Shown one piece after another: positions 55,606 to 64,000 of a stretch of DNA of 64,000 bases. The notes under the pieces were generated by a model. The model was given only the letters and a program-made list of their open reading frames with translations. It did no database searches and was not told the DNA's origin. The translations under genes and the position numbers were made by a program. The DNA lies in contig DLHJ01000018.1 in assembly GCA_002483145.1 (NCBI GenBank), forward strand, positions 29,636 through 93,635, given 5' to 3'. This DNA is from Cellvibrio sp. UBA7671. GTDB lineage: Bacteria; Pseudomonadota; Gammaproteobacteria; Pseudomonadales; Cellvibrionaceae. How positions within the stretch are numbered: the stretch's first letter is position 1; every line of letters starts with the position of its first letter.

Positions 55606-56946
55606 TTACTCAGCCAATTTCTTTTCCAGATAGTGGATGTTCACACCACCTTTGCGGAACTCGGTATCACGCACCAGCATTTGCTGCAGTGGGATATTGG
55701 TGCGAATGCCGTCAACAATGGTTTCATCCAGCGCATTACGCATACGGTTCAGGGCGATTTCACGCGTATCACCAAAGGTGATGATCTTAGCGATCATTGA
55801 ATCGTAATTTGGCGGCACTGTATAGCCATTGTACAGATGTGAATCCACCCGCACGCCCAAACCGCCGGGAGCATGGAAACCTTTTACCAGGCCAGGGCAG
55901 GGCATAAAGGTTTTAGGGTCTTCGGCATTGATGCGGCACTCAAACGAGTGGCCACGGATAATCACATCCGATTGTTTGATTGACAGCGGCAATCCTGAGC
56001 AAACACGGATCTGTTCCTTGATCAAATCGATGCCGGTCACCATTTCCGATACCGGATGCTCCACCTGGATACGGGTGTTCATCTCGATAAAGTAGAAGCG
56101 GCCATCTTCGTACAAGAACTCAAACGTACCTGCGCCTTTGTAGCCAATGTCGATACAGGCTTTTACGCAAGAAGCGTAAGTTGCTTCACGTATTTCTTGC
56201 GGAATTCCGGGTGCAGGGGCTTCTTCCAATACTTTTTGGTGGCGGCGTTGCAATGAACAATCGCGGTCGCCCAAATGGATTGCATGGCCCTGGCCGTCGG
56301 ACAGAATTTGCACTTCTACGTGACGCGGGTTTTGCAGGAATTTTTCCATGTACACAGTGCCATCGCCAAAGGCTGCTTTGGCTTCGCCCTGGGTGACATG
56401 GATGGAATTGATCAATGCTGCTTCGGTATGGACCACACGCATACCGCGTCCGCCACCACCGGCTGCCGCCTTGATGATAATGGGGTAGCCAATGCGCTTG
56501 GCGATTTTCATACACTCTTCAGGATCTTCCGGCAATGGGCCATCTGAACCCGGCACGGTAGGAACTCCGGCTTTTTTCATTGCTTTGATCGCCTCTACCT
56601 TATCCCCCATCATGCGGATTACCGCTGGATCGGGGCCGATAAAGGTGAAACCGCTTTTTTGCACGCGCTCGGCAAAGTCAGCATTTTCGGCGAGAAAACC
56701 GTAGCCTGGGTGGACTGCTTCAGCGTCGGTAATTTCCATGGCAGCGATAATCGCTGGCACATTCAAATAGCTTTTAGGTGATGGGTTTGGGCCAATACAG
56801 ACAGATTCATCGGCCAGACGTACGTGTTTTAAATCGCGGTCAACCTGCGAGTGGACGGCAACGGTCTTGATGCCCATCTCTTTGCAAGCGCGCAGTACGC
56901 GCAGTGCGATTTCGCCGCGATTGGCGATTAAAATTTTATCGAACAT
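55606..56946 (-). CDS. accC: Acetyl-CoA carboxylase, biotin carboxylase subunit
   Basis: 446 residues. The start [20 protein letters not shown] is followed by the ATP-grasp glycine-rich loop [36 protein letters not shown] follows, carrying metal-binding Glu and the catalytic Arg. It carboxylates the biotin on AccB. It lies 56 bp after accB. Confidence 0.97.
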   Translation of the reverse strand: MFDKILIANRGEIALRVLRACKEMGIKTVAVHSQVDRDLKHVRLADESVCIGPNPSPKSYLNVPAIIAAMEITDAEAVHPGYGFLAENADFAERVQKSGFTFIGPDPAVIRMMGDKVEAIKAMKKAGVPTVPGSDGPLPEDPEECMKIAKRIGYPIIIKAAAGGGGRGMRVVHTEAALINSIHVTQGEAKAAFGDGTVYMEKFLQNPRHVEVQILSDGQGHAIHLGDRDCSLQRRHQKVLEEAPAPGIPQEIREATYASCVKACIDIGYKGAGTFEFLYEDGRFYFIEMNTRIQVEHPVSEMVTGIDLIKEQIRVCSGLPLSIKQSDVIIRGHSFECRINAEDPKTFMPCPGLVKGFHAPGGLGVRVDSHLYNGYTVPPNYDSMIAKIITFGDTREIALNRMRNALDETIVDGIRTNIPLQQMLVRDTEFRKGGVNIHYLEKKLAE

Positions 56947-57002
56947 AAACCAGTTCCTCAGCGATTAGCGATTGGGTTGCCAGCGGCAACCGCAACAGAT
57001 GA

Positions 57003-57476
57003 TTAAGCAATAGTCACTAAGGGCTGATCAAATTCAACTGGGTTCCCGTCTTCCACCAAAATGGCTTCGATAACGCCAGTCTTATCCGCTTCGATTTGGT
57101 TCATCATTTTCATCGCTTCGATAATGCAAATAACATCACCGGCTTTGACGTGTTTGCCCACTTCGATAAAAGAAGGTGAGCCTGGGCTTGGTGAGCGGTA
57201 GAAGGTTCCTACCATTGGCGATTTAACTACGTGGCCAGTGACTGCAGGAGCGGCGGCGGCCGGGGCAGCAGCTGCGGTCGCAACTGGTGTGGAGGCGGGT
57301 GCTGCCGCTGGCGCTGCAGGCATAGCGTAACCGGCGGGTGCCGGTGCGCTGAAATATTGGGTAGTGCCACTGTTACGTGCGATACGAACAGATTCTTCGC
57401 CTTCTTTGATTTCCAGTTCGCCGATGTTGGATTCTTCCAACAGCTCGATCAGTTTTTTGATTTTGCGAATATCCAT
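57003..57476 (-). CDS. accB: Biotin carboxyl carrier protein of acetyl-CoA carboxylase
   Basis: 157 residues. The N-terminal helix ([20 protein letters not shown]) is followed by a Pro/Ala-rich linker (about 43-80). The biotinyl domain has [10 protein letters not shown]; Lys123 is the biotinylation site. It carries CO2 from AccC to the carboxyltransferase. Confidence 0.97.
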   Translation of the reverse strand: MDIRKIKKLIELLEESNIGELEIKEGEESVRIARNSGTTQYFSAPAPAGYAMPAAPAAAPASTPVATAAAAPAAAAPAVTGHVVKSPMVGTFYRSPSPGSPSFIEVGKHVKAGDVICIIEAMKMMNQIEADKTGVIEAILVEDGNPVEFDQPLVTIA

Positions 57477-57538
57477 AAAGTCCTCTCTGTAACAAGGTTT
57501 GTTGTGGTTAGTATTGGCTGAGCCAAATTAATGAAAAA

Positions 57539-57976
57539 CTATTTAACTAGCTTGAATGCCGCTTGCAGTGCCAGTTCATAACTGGTGGCACCAAAGCCGC
57601 AGATAACGCCTTGGGCGACATCAGAAAAATAGGAATGATGGCGAAAAGCTTCACGTTTATGCACGTTGGATAAGTGCACTTCGATAAAAGGGATGTCAAC
57701 GCCGAGCAGTGCATCGCGCAGAGCGACGCTGGTATGCGTAAATGCAGCAGGATTGATGATGATGAAATCGACCCCCTCTTTGCGTGCATCGTGAATACGG
57801 TCAATCAATTCGTACTCGGCATTGCTTTGCAGGGTTTGCATGTGGTGACCGGCAGTAATGGCGATCTGGGTCAAGTTGCGGTTGATGTCATCGAGCGTAG
57901 TTGCACCATAGATGCCTGGTTCGCGCAGTCCCAATAGATTCAGATTGGGGCCGTGAAGTACCAAAATGGTTGCCAT
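57539..57976 (-). CDS. aroQ: 3-Dehydroquinate dehydratase, type II
   Basis: 145 residues. Blocks: [20 protein letters not shown] (with the catalytic Tyr), [18 protein letters not shown], and [20 protein letters not shown]. Third step after chorismate-pathway entry: dehydroquinate to dehydroshikimate by anti elimination. First gene of aroQ-accB-accC. Confidence 0.97.
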   Translation of the reverse strand: MATILVLHGPNLNLLGLREPGIYGATTLDDINRNLTQIAITAGHHMQTLQSNAEYELIDRIHDARKEGVDFIIINPAAFTHTSVALRDALLGVDIPFIEVHLSNVHKREAFRHHSYFSDVAQGVICGFGATSYELALQAAFKLVK

Positions 57977-58296
57977 TAACTGTGATCCTGCGGTGATTTT
58001 CTGGTTTTATGCTGAGACTCGCGTCGAACGGCCTAGTTCAGCTTGCCGGGGATTTCAAAGTGGAGGGAGTTTGCCGCAAAAAACAGGATATGTCCACGAT
58101 ACCAGCGAAATTTTGTTTAGATGGCAGAAAATGCCTGCATGATTGCAGAAGTTATGCGTGAAGGTATTAAAAATAAGGCTGTAAATAGCGGTTTTGCTCG
58201 ATTATCCCCGCATCTTGCCTCCATGTTAGCGACAAGATACGGGAAGTTAACAAAAAATGTCGTCAATTGTTTCTATTATCGCCAATAATAGTCAAT
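57977..58296. other. Intergenic region with presumed aroQ-accBC promoter, 320 bp
   Basis: No gene is well supported. A 55-codon frame on the plus strand (58121-58288) lacks a ribosome-binding site. The promoter of aroQ-accB-accC should lie in the left part of this gap, but no strong sigma70 pair stands out to me. Confidence 0.3.
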
Positions 58297-60123
58297 TTAA
58301 GGCTTATTTTCGCCTTTTAAGGTTCTGATAACCAAATCTTGCGTCAATAGTTGCGGCAGAATCGTCGCTTTTCCGCTGCTATTGGCGGGGAACCAGAGGT
58401 AGAGTGGCACGCCACTGCGGCCATATTCTTGCAGGAGTTCAGTGATTTTCGGGTCAGTATTCGTCCAATCGCCTTTAATTGTCGCTACATTTAATTCATC
58501 AAAGGTCTGCTCAACTGCCTGGGTATGTAGAGCGATTCGCTCATTTGCGAGGCAGGTCAGGCACCAATCGGCAGTCAAATTCACAAATACCGGGCGGCCT
58601 TCGGTGCGCAGCGATGCAACCAATTCAGGGCTATAAGCTTGCCAGCGGTCGTCAGTAGTGGCTTTTTGCTCACGGCTTTCGGCGCCTTGCCATACCAAAA
58701 TAATGGCCAATATCCAACTTGTAGCGATAAGTATCCGGCGCACCAACTGCCAAAATCCGCGCGCTTCGCGCCCTAATAGCCAGCATCCAAATGCGATAGC
58801 CACAGCGCCAGCGCATAGTGCGGCCATGCCGCTCACGCTGGTCTGGCGTCCGAACACCCAGAGTAACCAGATCGCACTTAAATACAGTGGGAAGGCGAGG
58901 AATTGTTTGAGGTTATCCATCCATGCGCCGGGTTTGGGTAGGCTTGCCGCTAATGCAGGTAGATAGCAGAGTATTAACAGTGGCAGTGCCATGCCAAAGC
59001 CTAGAGCCGCAAATACGGCAAGGCAGGCGATAGCAGGTTGGGTAAGTGCAAAGCCAAGCGCGGCGCCCATAAACGGAGCCGTGCAGGGACTGGCGACTAC
59101 CGCGGCCAGAACACCCGTAAAGAATGAGCCGCTCAGGCCGGATTTTTGAGTCAGATTTTGGCCTGCCCCCATTAGGCTGCTACCAAAATTAATCAGACCG
59201 GACATGCTCAGCCCCATCACAAAAAACAAATAGACGAGGGCGGCTATTAAGCCCGGTGATTGCAATTGGAAGCCCCAGCCGATTGCCTCACCACCTTTGC
59301 GTGCAACTAGCAACGCAACCGCAAAACCCACAAAACACACCACAATTCCGAGTGTGTAAACCCAGCCGTGGATAGCGAGCCGTGAGCGATCGGCAGCAGC
59401 CAAGCTCATCACCTTTATAGACAGAACCGGAAATACACAGGGCATCAAGTTGAGTATCATCCCACCAAGTAAAGCAAGCAGGATCGCCTGCAGTATCCAG
59501 CCGGAATCAGTGGTTGAGGGGTGTGGGGTATCGGTTGATGCGGCGGCAGTTACTGTAGTGGGCGCTTGTGCAGTTGACGCCTGCTCTATTACCGATGCGG
59601 TCGTAGGATCAACAGACAGTGCCAGTTTTTGCGGTGGATAGCAGAGGCCTGCATCGGCGCAGCCCTGATATTCCAGCTTTAGGGTAAAAGGTTTGGTGAT
59701 GCCCGCCAAATCAAAACTCGCTGAGACTTCATGGTAGTGAACCATGGTTTCGCGCTCAAACAGTTCGTCGTACTTCATCTTGCCCGGAGTATAGGTGGGC
59801 AAAATTGCGATGCTTTCATCAGTACGGAACTTAAAACGCTCCTCGTATAGGTAATAGCTGTCCGCTATTTGCCAATGCAGTACCAACTTGCCCTGCGCAA
59901 TGGTGTAGCTGGGTTTAAACGCCTCGGCTACTGGTAAAAATTCATCTTGCCCATTCAGCAAACCGGAGTTCAAAGTATTGCTGCTCTGGGCGAGAGGATC
60001 CGCTTTGGGCGCTAGTAGATCTTCTGCAAGGCTGGTGTTCGCAAGCAAAATACCAGTCAACAATAGGATTCTTACACTGAGTTGCTGCACAAAACGAAGT
60101 CTTAACGGAGGCAGATTAAGCAT
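58297..60123 (-). CDS. dsbD: Thiol:disulfide interchange protein DsbD
   Basis: 608 residues from the ATG at 60123; the longer frame from 60177 has no family support. Signal peptide, then periplasmic N-terminal immunoglobulin-like domain with the Cys pair in GCADAGLCYPPQKL. Eight membrane helices follow, with the transmembrane pair in NLMPCVFPVLSIKV and ASPCTAPFMGAALG. A C-terminal thioredoxin-like domain carries CLTC in TADWCLTCLANERIAL. It passes reducing power from cytoplasmic thioredoxin to periplasmic proteins, including cytochrome c maturation, which fits the di-heme cytochrome in this window. Confidence 0.95.
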   Translation of the reverse strand: MLNLPPLRLRFVQQLSVRILLLTGILLANTSLAEDLLAPKADPLAQSSNTLNSGLLNGQDEFLPVAEAFKPSYTIAQGKLVLHWQIADSYYLYEERFKFRTDESIAILPTYTPGKMKYDELFERETMVHYHEVSASFDLAGITKPFTLKLEYQGCADAGLCYPPQKLALSVDPTTASVIEQASTAQAPTTVTAAASTDTPHPSTTDSGWILQAILLALLGGMILNLMPCVFPVLSIKVMSLAAADRSRLAIHGWVYTLGIVVCFVGFAVALLVARKGGEAIGWGFQLQSPGLIAALVYLFFVMGLSMSGLINFGSSLMGAGQNLTQKSGLSGSFFTGVLAAVVASPCTAPFMGAALGFALTQPAIACLAVFAALGFGMALPLLILCYLPALAASLPKPGAWMDNLKQFLAFPLYLSAIWLLWVFGRQTSVSGMAALCAGAVAIAFGCWLLGREARGFWQLVRRILIATSWILAIILVWQGAESREQKATTDDRWQAYSPELVASLRTEGRPVFVNLTADWCLTCLANERIALHTQAVEQTFDELNVATIKGDWTNTDPKITELLQEYGRSGVPLYLWFPANSSGKATILPQLLTQDLVIRTLKGENKP

Positions 60124-60338
60124 GGTATGAGGAGCTTCCCGATCTGGACATGGGGTAGGTGGATAAGTAGGTCGCACGGCGAGGGGTGCTCGGCAGCGCG
60201 ACTTACAGTAACATACGGCGCCTTATAGACAACCGGCAATAAATAACATTCTACCTGAGGCTAACTTTTTCTTTTGCGGTAGATGTCCGGTTGGCTCGGT
60301 TAAGATGAAATTCGTCCAGGTTGTCAAAAATTCAGTTC

Positions 60339-61085
60339 ATGAGAAAAGTTGCTATGCGTAATTTGGTTGGTCGCGGTGGATTAGTGATTGTGTTGGCTTG
60401 TGCACTCAGTGCCTGCCAGATTCCCTTTTATGCCAATCAGAAAAAACAACCCGCACCTGCGCCAGCGCCTGTCGTGCAGCAAAAACCAGTTATCACCAAG
60501 GAACAGCAAGTTGTGAAGATGCTGATCCTTAACGGTGAATACACCTTGTCGCAAAACCAGTTGCTCACACCAACCAATGACAACGCTTACGACTACTTCC
60601 GTGCAGCGCTCAAACTCGACCCCAATAACGCGCGTGCTAAAGGTGGTTTGCAGGGGATAGTGATGCGTTATGTTGATCTCGCCCGTCAGGCAGCCGCCCG
60701 TGGTAATTATTCACAGGCTACGACCATGCTTAACAACGCGCGTATCGTTGATCCCAATAATTTATTGATTAAAGAAGTTGCACTGGGTTTGACCGAACAA
60801 ATTAAATCCGCTCCACCTGTTGAGCCCTATCGCGGTGGCGCCAATGAATTTTTGCTCGACGCAAGTTTGCTCGGCAAAGATGATCCCAAAATTATCGCTA
60901 AATTGACCGAGGTCGCACAAAAGCTAAAAGCCACCAATGGCCTTGCCATGATTATCGCGCGCACCGATGTAGAGGGGCGGTGGATCTATCAAAAAATGCG
61001 CGATGCAGTGCCGGGTTACCGTGTGCGTGGCGATATCAAGCTAGGTAATCCGCCGCGCGTACAATTAGTGCCTGCGGCGCAATAA
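60339..61085 (+). CDS. TPR-containing lipoprotein
   Basis: 248 residues from the ATG at 60339; an in-frame ATG at 60354 is an alternative start and both give a signal peptide. Lipobox ALSAC is followed by a proline/alanine-rich linker (KKQPAPAPAPVVQQKPV). TPR-like helices (AYDYFRAALKLDPNNARAKG, AAARGNYSQATTMLNNARIV) come next. The C-terminal part (residues about 170-248, AMIIARTDVEGRWIYQKMRD) resembles a small OmpA-like or DUF fold. Function unknown. Divergent from dsbD. Confidence 0.75.
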   Translation: MRKVAMRNLVGRGGLVIVLACALSACQIPFYANQKKQPAPAPAPVVQQKPVITKEQQVVKMLILNGEYTLSQNQLLTPTNDNAYDYFRAALKLDPNNARAKGGLQGIVMRYVDLARQAAARGNYSQATTMLNNARIVDPNNLLIKEVALGLTEQIKSAPPVEPYRGGANEFLLDASLLGKDDPKIIAKLTEVAQKLKATNGLAMIIARTDVEGRWIYQKMRDAVPGYRVRGDIKLGNPPRVQLVPAAQ

Positions 61086-61101
61086 AGACGCGCAGGATTT
61101 T

Positions 61102-61740
61102 TTACAGATGAAGTGTTTTGAGCAGTGTATTTGCCAAGCCATGCTGTTGCGCATCGCTGCTCGATTTTAACCCTGCAATTGTTCCTAACTTATCGGCCTC
61201 TGATCTGCTTTGCCCCAGCTTCCACTTGCCAATCATTTTCTTGATGGGTATTTCTATACCCACAATAGCTCCGCTCAGTTTTTCAATAAAATCCACTGGT
61301 GCATCACTCACCTGCCAAGGCAGCGCTTGCCTGGCTTCGTGCAAATTAGTTAATTCATTTAGATGTACAAGCAACTCGTGCGGGTCTTGAATTATTTCCG
61401 GTACTCCATAAGCATGGACAACACAATAATTCCACGTAGGTACCGCTTTACCATTTTCATGTTTGCTCGGATACCAGGACGGTGAAATATAAGCCTGGTC
61501 GCCATGGAATGTAATTACGGAATTATTTACCTGCGAGCATGTTTTCCAAATAGTATTTGCCTTCGCAACATGGCAAACCAGCGTACCAAACTCCCCTTTG
61601 TTTTCTTTAATAACAAAAGGAATATGGTTTATTTCAATTTCCCCGTCCACAATAGCTGCCCAGGTACCTAAAGGTCTTTCTCGAATTAACGAGTGAAGCA
61701 CTGCGATGTTATTTTCTTCATTTGATTGTGGTACGTACAT
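61102..61740 (-). CDS. PaiB-family FMN-binding protein (cassette-type gene)
   Basis: 212 residues from the ATG at 61740, which has AGAGGA upstream; the frame extends to 61794. PaiB blocks: INHIPFVIKENKGEFGTLV and FHGDQAYISPSWYPSKHENG, and a Pro/Trp-rich middle (VPTWNYCVVHAYG). Family members bind FMN and repress sporulation or protease genes in Bacillus; in Gram-negatives the role is unclear. The gene looks AT-richer than the neighbouring core genes, points left like the LysE and IS genes, and lies next to a candidate attC site, so it may be an integron cassette. No attC-like repeat follows it on its 3' side. Confidence 0.86.
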   Translation of the reverse strand: MYVPQSNEENNIAVLHSLIRERPLGTWAAIVDGEIEINHIPFVIKENKGEFGTLVCHVAKANTIWKTCSQVNNSVITFHGDQAYISPSWYPSKHENGKAVPTWNYCVVHAYGVPEIIQDPHELLVHLNELTNLHEARQALPWQVSDAPVDFIEKLSGAIVGIEIPIKKMIGKWKLGQSRSEADKLGTIAGLKSSSDAQQHGLANTLLKTLHL

Positions 61741-61802
61741 ATAATCCTCTTTATAAATGCTTTCCATACTGTCAGGCTCATACAAGCCACACACCGAATC
61801 TT

Positions 61803-61869
61803 GCTAAAACGGCGGAAGAAATCATCCGCTTGATGGCATTGATTTTTCTACCGCAGTCGCTTGTTATGC
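61803..61869 (-). other. Candidate integron attC site B (67 bp, degenerate)
   Basis: Read on the minus strand it begins GCATAAC, overlapping the LysE-gene stop as cassette genes often do, and ends GTTTTAGC. Inner arms GCGGTAGAAAAATCA and TGATTTCTTCCGC pair with two extra bases. Length fits short attC sites, but the right core departs from GTTRRRY. Confidence 0.4.
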
Positions 61870-62478
61870 TTTTGTAGCTAGCAAAACACCACTGCCAACC
61901 ATAATACTTCCCGCAGCCACATTTAGTGTTTTTGCGGCTCTTGAACTTTTAAAAAGTAGGCTAGCTTTACTTGCTGCATAAGCGTATGCCGCCATAACGC
62001 TACCCACAGCCATAGTTGCCACCAGTAATAGCTGGCCTATTTCGATAACAGTAACACTCTGTACGTTAATGAAGGCTGGAAAAAAACTTACATAAAAAAG
62101 AATGGCCTTCGGATTGCTTAAGGTGGTTGCCAGACCAGCAATGAAGTTTGAAAAAAATGACAGTTCAATAATAGGCTTCACTTCTACGGAACTATATTTT
62201 GTTAAAAGCAATTTAATTCCTAGCCAAACCAAGTAAGCAGCGCCCGCATATTTTATAAATGTAAATATTCCACCCATTGTGCTCGCAAGCGCAGATAAAC
62301 CATAAACCGATAGAATGATTAAAATGTAGTCGCCGAAAACAATACCGAAGACTGTGATTAAACCATGAAAAAAGCCAGATGCCATTGACCTAGCTACAAC
62401 GGTAAATACTCCCGGGCCAGGAATTACCGCCAATATAACCAAGGCTACAAATAGCGATACCATGCTGGTAGTTGTCAT
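61864..62478 (-). CDS. LysE/RhtB-family amino acid exporter (cassette-type gene)
   Basis: 204 residues, six hydrophobic segments. Family blocks: PGPGVFTVVARSMASGFFHG, AAYLVWLGIKLLL and NPKAILFYVSFFPAFI. Such proteins export basic or neutral amino acids or homoserine lactones; the substrate is not evident. Its ATG lies 14 bp after the right core of attC site A, the compact spacing usual in gene cassettes, and its stop overlaps the left core of candidate site B. Confidence 0.88.
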   Translation of the reverse strand: MTTTSMVSLFVALVILAVIPGPGVFTVVARSMASGFFHGLITVFGIVFGDYILIILSVYGLSALASTMGGIFTFIKYAGAAYLVWLGIKLLLTKYSSVEVKPIIELSFFSNFIAGLATTLSNPKAILFYVSFFPAFINVQSVTVIEIGQLLLVATMAVGSVMAAYAYAASKASLLFKSSRAAKTLNVAAGSIMVGSGVLLATKA

Positions 62479-62491
62479 GATGCTTCCTTAT

Positions 62492-62623
62492 GCGTAACGC
62501 CGTGTGCAACGGCAGTTTTTAAGTTGTGGATTTGTGGGTTACTTTTGCGCAGCAAAACCACAAAGCCGCGACTTAAAAACTGTCCAGCGCACGAAGTGCG
62601 CGGGTTGATACACTTTGTTAGGC
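62492..62623 (-). other. Integron attC site A (132 bp)
   Basis: On the minus strand it begins GCCTAAC (62617-62623) and ends GTTACGC (62492-62498). In between lie the attC-like element GCGCACTTCGTGCGCTGGAC and long imperfect arms. CAGTTTTTAAGT pairs perfectly with ACTTAAAAACTG, and GGCTTTGTGG pairs with CCACAAATCC with one mismatch. The folded single strand would give the usual attC hairpin recognised by IntI. It lies between the cut membrane-protein gene and the LysE gene. Confidence 0.72.
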
Positions 62624-62644
62624 CAAATTTCTTAGCCGAAGAAA

Positions 62645-62787
62645 CTAATTATTTTCTGCTTTTACAAAAATTAGATTCTTTTTTGCATAGTAATAAGACG
62701 ATAATGTGATTCCTAAAACAACCAGAAAGAAACACCCAATATATGGAAGGAAAATTCCGGTAGATAGCGCCTTGTATATCAGTAGTG
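62645..62787 (-). pseudogene. 3' remnant of a membrane-protein gene cut by the IS3 element
   Basis: The frame is open from the IS edge to a TAG at 62645 and encodes about 47 residues. The stretch GIFLPYIGCFFLVVLGITLS followed by SYYYAKKNLIFVKAENN is a typical last membrane helix with a basic tail. The stop is 21 bp before attC site A. The original protein is not identified. Confidence 0.65.
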
Positions 62788-62822
62788 TGGACTTCCCACG
62801 CTTTCATAGACAAACCGAAGCC

Positions 62823-63626
62823 TCATTTTGAGGCGCGCTCAAACGCCTCTGGACTGACGCCGCCAAGATGACTATGGCGGCGTGTTTGATTGTAAAACAT
62901 CTCGATATAATCAAACACATCCGCCTTTGCCATATCGCGGGTTTTGTACACTCTTTTCTTTATACGCTCCTTTTTCAAACTACTGAAAAAGGATTCAGCA
63001 ACGGCATTATCCCAACAATTACCACGGCGACTCATACTCGGCTCAAGGTTATGGGTTTTGCAAAAGCGTAACCAGTCATCACTGCCATATTGTGAGCCTT
63101 GATCTGAATGTATCAACACACGCTGCTTGGGGCGACGACGCCAGACTGCCATCAGCAATGCATCCAGCACAATCTCTTTGGCCAGTGATGGCTTCATCGA
63201 CCAACCCACAACCTTGCGTGAATATAAATCCACAACAACAGCCAAATACAGCCAGCCTTGCCAGGTACGAATGTAAGTAATGTCAGTCACCCAGAAATGA
63301 TCAGGATGCTCGACGGTGAATACGCGATTCAATTGGTTCGAACTGACAAGTGATGGCCGACCAACAATATTTCTAGGCGCCTTATACCCGCGAATAGCCT
63401 TGATTTTATGGGTTTTCATGATGCGCGCAACACGATGTTTGCCACAGGTCTCGCCGACCTCTCGCAAATCCAGAAAGACGCGAGGAGAACCATAAATACC
63501 ATGACTCGCAAAATAAGAATCACGGATCAAATCCAACAAACGTCGGTCTTCCACTGCACGATCGGATAGCGGTTTATGAACCCATTGATAAAAACCGCTA
63601 CGCGCAACCCGAAGCAATCGACACAT
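62823..63626 (-). CDS. IS3-family transposase OrfB (DDE domain)
   Basis: 267 residues counted from an internal ATG. The rve catalytic residues are present: D115 (FWVTDITYI), D175 (LIHSDQGSQYGS) and E211 (NCWDNAVAESFF), with 35 residues between the last two, the DD(35)E spacing. The HTH_21-like N-terminus (MCRLLRVARSGFYQW) precedes them. The frame is open further upstream and joins orfA in the -1 frame, so the active product is probably the OrfAB fusion. Confidence 0.93.
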   Translation of the reverse strand: MCRLLRVARSGFYQWVHKPLSDRAVEDRRLLDLIRDSYFASHGIYGSPRVFLDLREVGETCGKHRVARIMKTHKIKAIRGYKAPRNIVGRPSLVSSNQLNRVFTVEHPDHFWVTDITYIRTWQGWLYLAVVVDLYSRKVVGWSMKPSLAKEIVLDALLMAVWRRRPKQRVLIHSDQGSQYGSDDWLRFCKTHNLEPSMSRRGNCWDNAVAESFFSSLKKERIKKRVYKTRDMAKADVFDYIEMFYNQTRRHSHLGGVSPEAFERASK

Positions 63627-63673
63627 CAGCTGGATACTAAAGCTTTGCTGATGATCGTTAATAAACTGATACT

Positions 63674-63958
63674 TTACTCGGGTTGGCTGGCAAAGTACCG
63701 TGCGGCCTTTTTTAAGATGTCGCGCTCTTCTTCAGTTCGCCGTAATTGCGATTTGAGTTTGAGTATTTCCCGTTTTGCTTCTAGTAATTCTTGCTCTTGT
63801 ACATCAGATTTATCCGGCGCAACAGCGCTCACCCATTTATACAGGCTGTGCGCTGAAACGCCGAGACGATTGGAAACTTCCGCCACAGAATATCCGCGTT
63901 CGGTAACCTGCCTTACAGCTTCGTCTTTAAATTCCGGGGTGTATCGTTGGTTGCTCAT
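63674..63958 (-). CDS. IS3-family transposase OrfA (HTH protein)
   Basis: 94 residues from the ATG at 63958. Helix-turn-helix (YTPEFKDEAVRQVTERGYSV, NRLGVSAHSLYKWVS) and C-terminal leucine-zipper-like coiled coil (LLEAKREILKLKSQLRRTEE). The slippery sequence AAAAAAG at 63707-63713 lies in the ILKKAAR codons; a -1 shift there leads into the orfB frame. Confidence 0.92.
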   Translation of the reverse strand: MSNQRYTPEFKDEAVRQVTERGYSVAEVSNRLGVSAHSLYKWVSAVAPDKSDVQEQELLEAKREILKLKSQLRRTEEERDILKKAARYFASQPE

Positions 63959-64000
63959 ATAACTTTCTCCTATGCTCATAGAGTAGCTCAGGAGTGTCCA

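Larger units (their letters stand above)
62788..64000 (-). mobile_element. IS3-family insertion sequence (reaches the right edge)
   Basis: About 1.2 kb with two overlapping frames. The left end begins TGGACTTCCCACGC; the right end, read inward from base 64000, begins TGGACACTCCTGAG. The ends share TGGAC and scattered bases, as is usual for IS3-family terminal repeats. The right flank is outside the window, so a target duplication cannot be checked. The insertion cut a cassette gene. Confidence 0.85.

Noticed and set aside
58121..58288. 55-codon plus-strand ORF between aroQ and dsbD
   Set aside because: No ribosome-binding site, no recognised motif, and it lies in a promoter-containing gap. 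A small protein cannot be excluded but is not supported.
1..64000. tRNA, rRNA genes and CRISPR arrays
   Set aside because: I saw no tRNA-like T-loop/anticodon pattern, no rRNA stretches, and no regularly spaced direct repeats. E. coli has tRNA genes after ybgF, but here that place is taken by the CsrB-like RNA.

Overview
The window reads as chromosome of a gammaproteobacterium. The best fit is the Cellvibrio / Cellvibrionaceae group. This is inferred from the mix of Pseudomonas-like gene order (aroQ-accB-accC-prmA-DUF3426-dusB-fis-purH-purD; ruvCAB-ybgC-tolQRAB-pal-cpoB), complete rnf and LPS-remodelling genes, and long poly-serine linkers in a secreted protein. No marker that fixes the species is visible.

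Layout. 1-2.8 kb: an Anbu-type proteasome-like protease and the start of a large transglutaminase/DUF2126 protein that runs off the left edge. 2.9-10 kb: an MscS channel gene downstream of rnfABCDGE, an ion-pumping electron-transfer complex. 10-17 kb: metG, a DUF4870 membrane protein, a prolyl-oligopeptidase-like gene with greB, and tilS. 17-24 kb: a seven-repeat FG-GAP lipoprotein with poly-Ser linker, a RoxA-like di-heme cytochrome, two unknown small proteins, and a QEGLA-motif putative metallopeptidase. 24-29.5 kb: a Rieske protein, a DUF4124 protein, mtgA, an FmdB-type zinc ribbon, aspS, yebC and an XRE regulator. 29.5-36.8 kb: ruvCAB (DNA repair) running into ybgC-tolQRAB-pal-cpoB (envelope integrity and division). 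36.8-37.2 kb, minus strand: an unusually GGA-rich transcript ending in a terminator, which I interpret as a CsrB/RsmZ-family sRNA. 37.4-41 kb: a secreted HELTH metallopeptidase, an LpxR-like lipid A deacylase and its probable TetR repressor, with three shared operator-like repeats. 41-46 kb: yejK, a RidA protein, pilU, and a Pat/YfiQ-like acetyltransferase with a shortened ATP-grasp region. 46-58 kb, minus strand: an HDAC-like deacylase, purD, purH, fis, dusB, a periplasmic-binding-like protein, a DUF3426 zinc ribbon protein, prmA, accC, accB and aroQ. 58-61 kb: dsbD and a TPR lipoprotein.

The last 3 kb (61.1-64 kb) is mobile DNA. All genes point left and look AT-richer. Two cassette-like genes (PaiB-like, LysE-like) are associated with one good and one weaker candidate integron attC site. 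A third membrane-protein cassette has been cut by an IS3-family element that fills the right edge. No integron integrase is present in the window, so this resembles a cassette cluster without integrase, or the tail of a longer array.

The features I consider most worth testing are the CsrB-like RNA, the attC/cassette remnant, the TetR operator triplet around the lipid A deacylase gene, a LexA-like box on the ruvC start, and phased A-tracts upstream of dusB-fis. Starts were adjusted by homology and ribosome-binding sites where the longest ORF was implausible. All family assignments are by eye from motifs; no database search was run.
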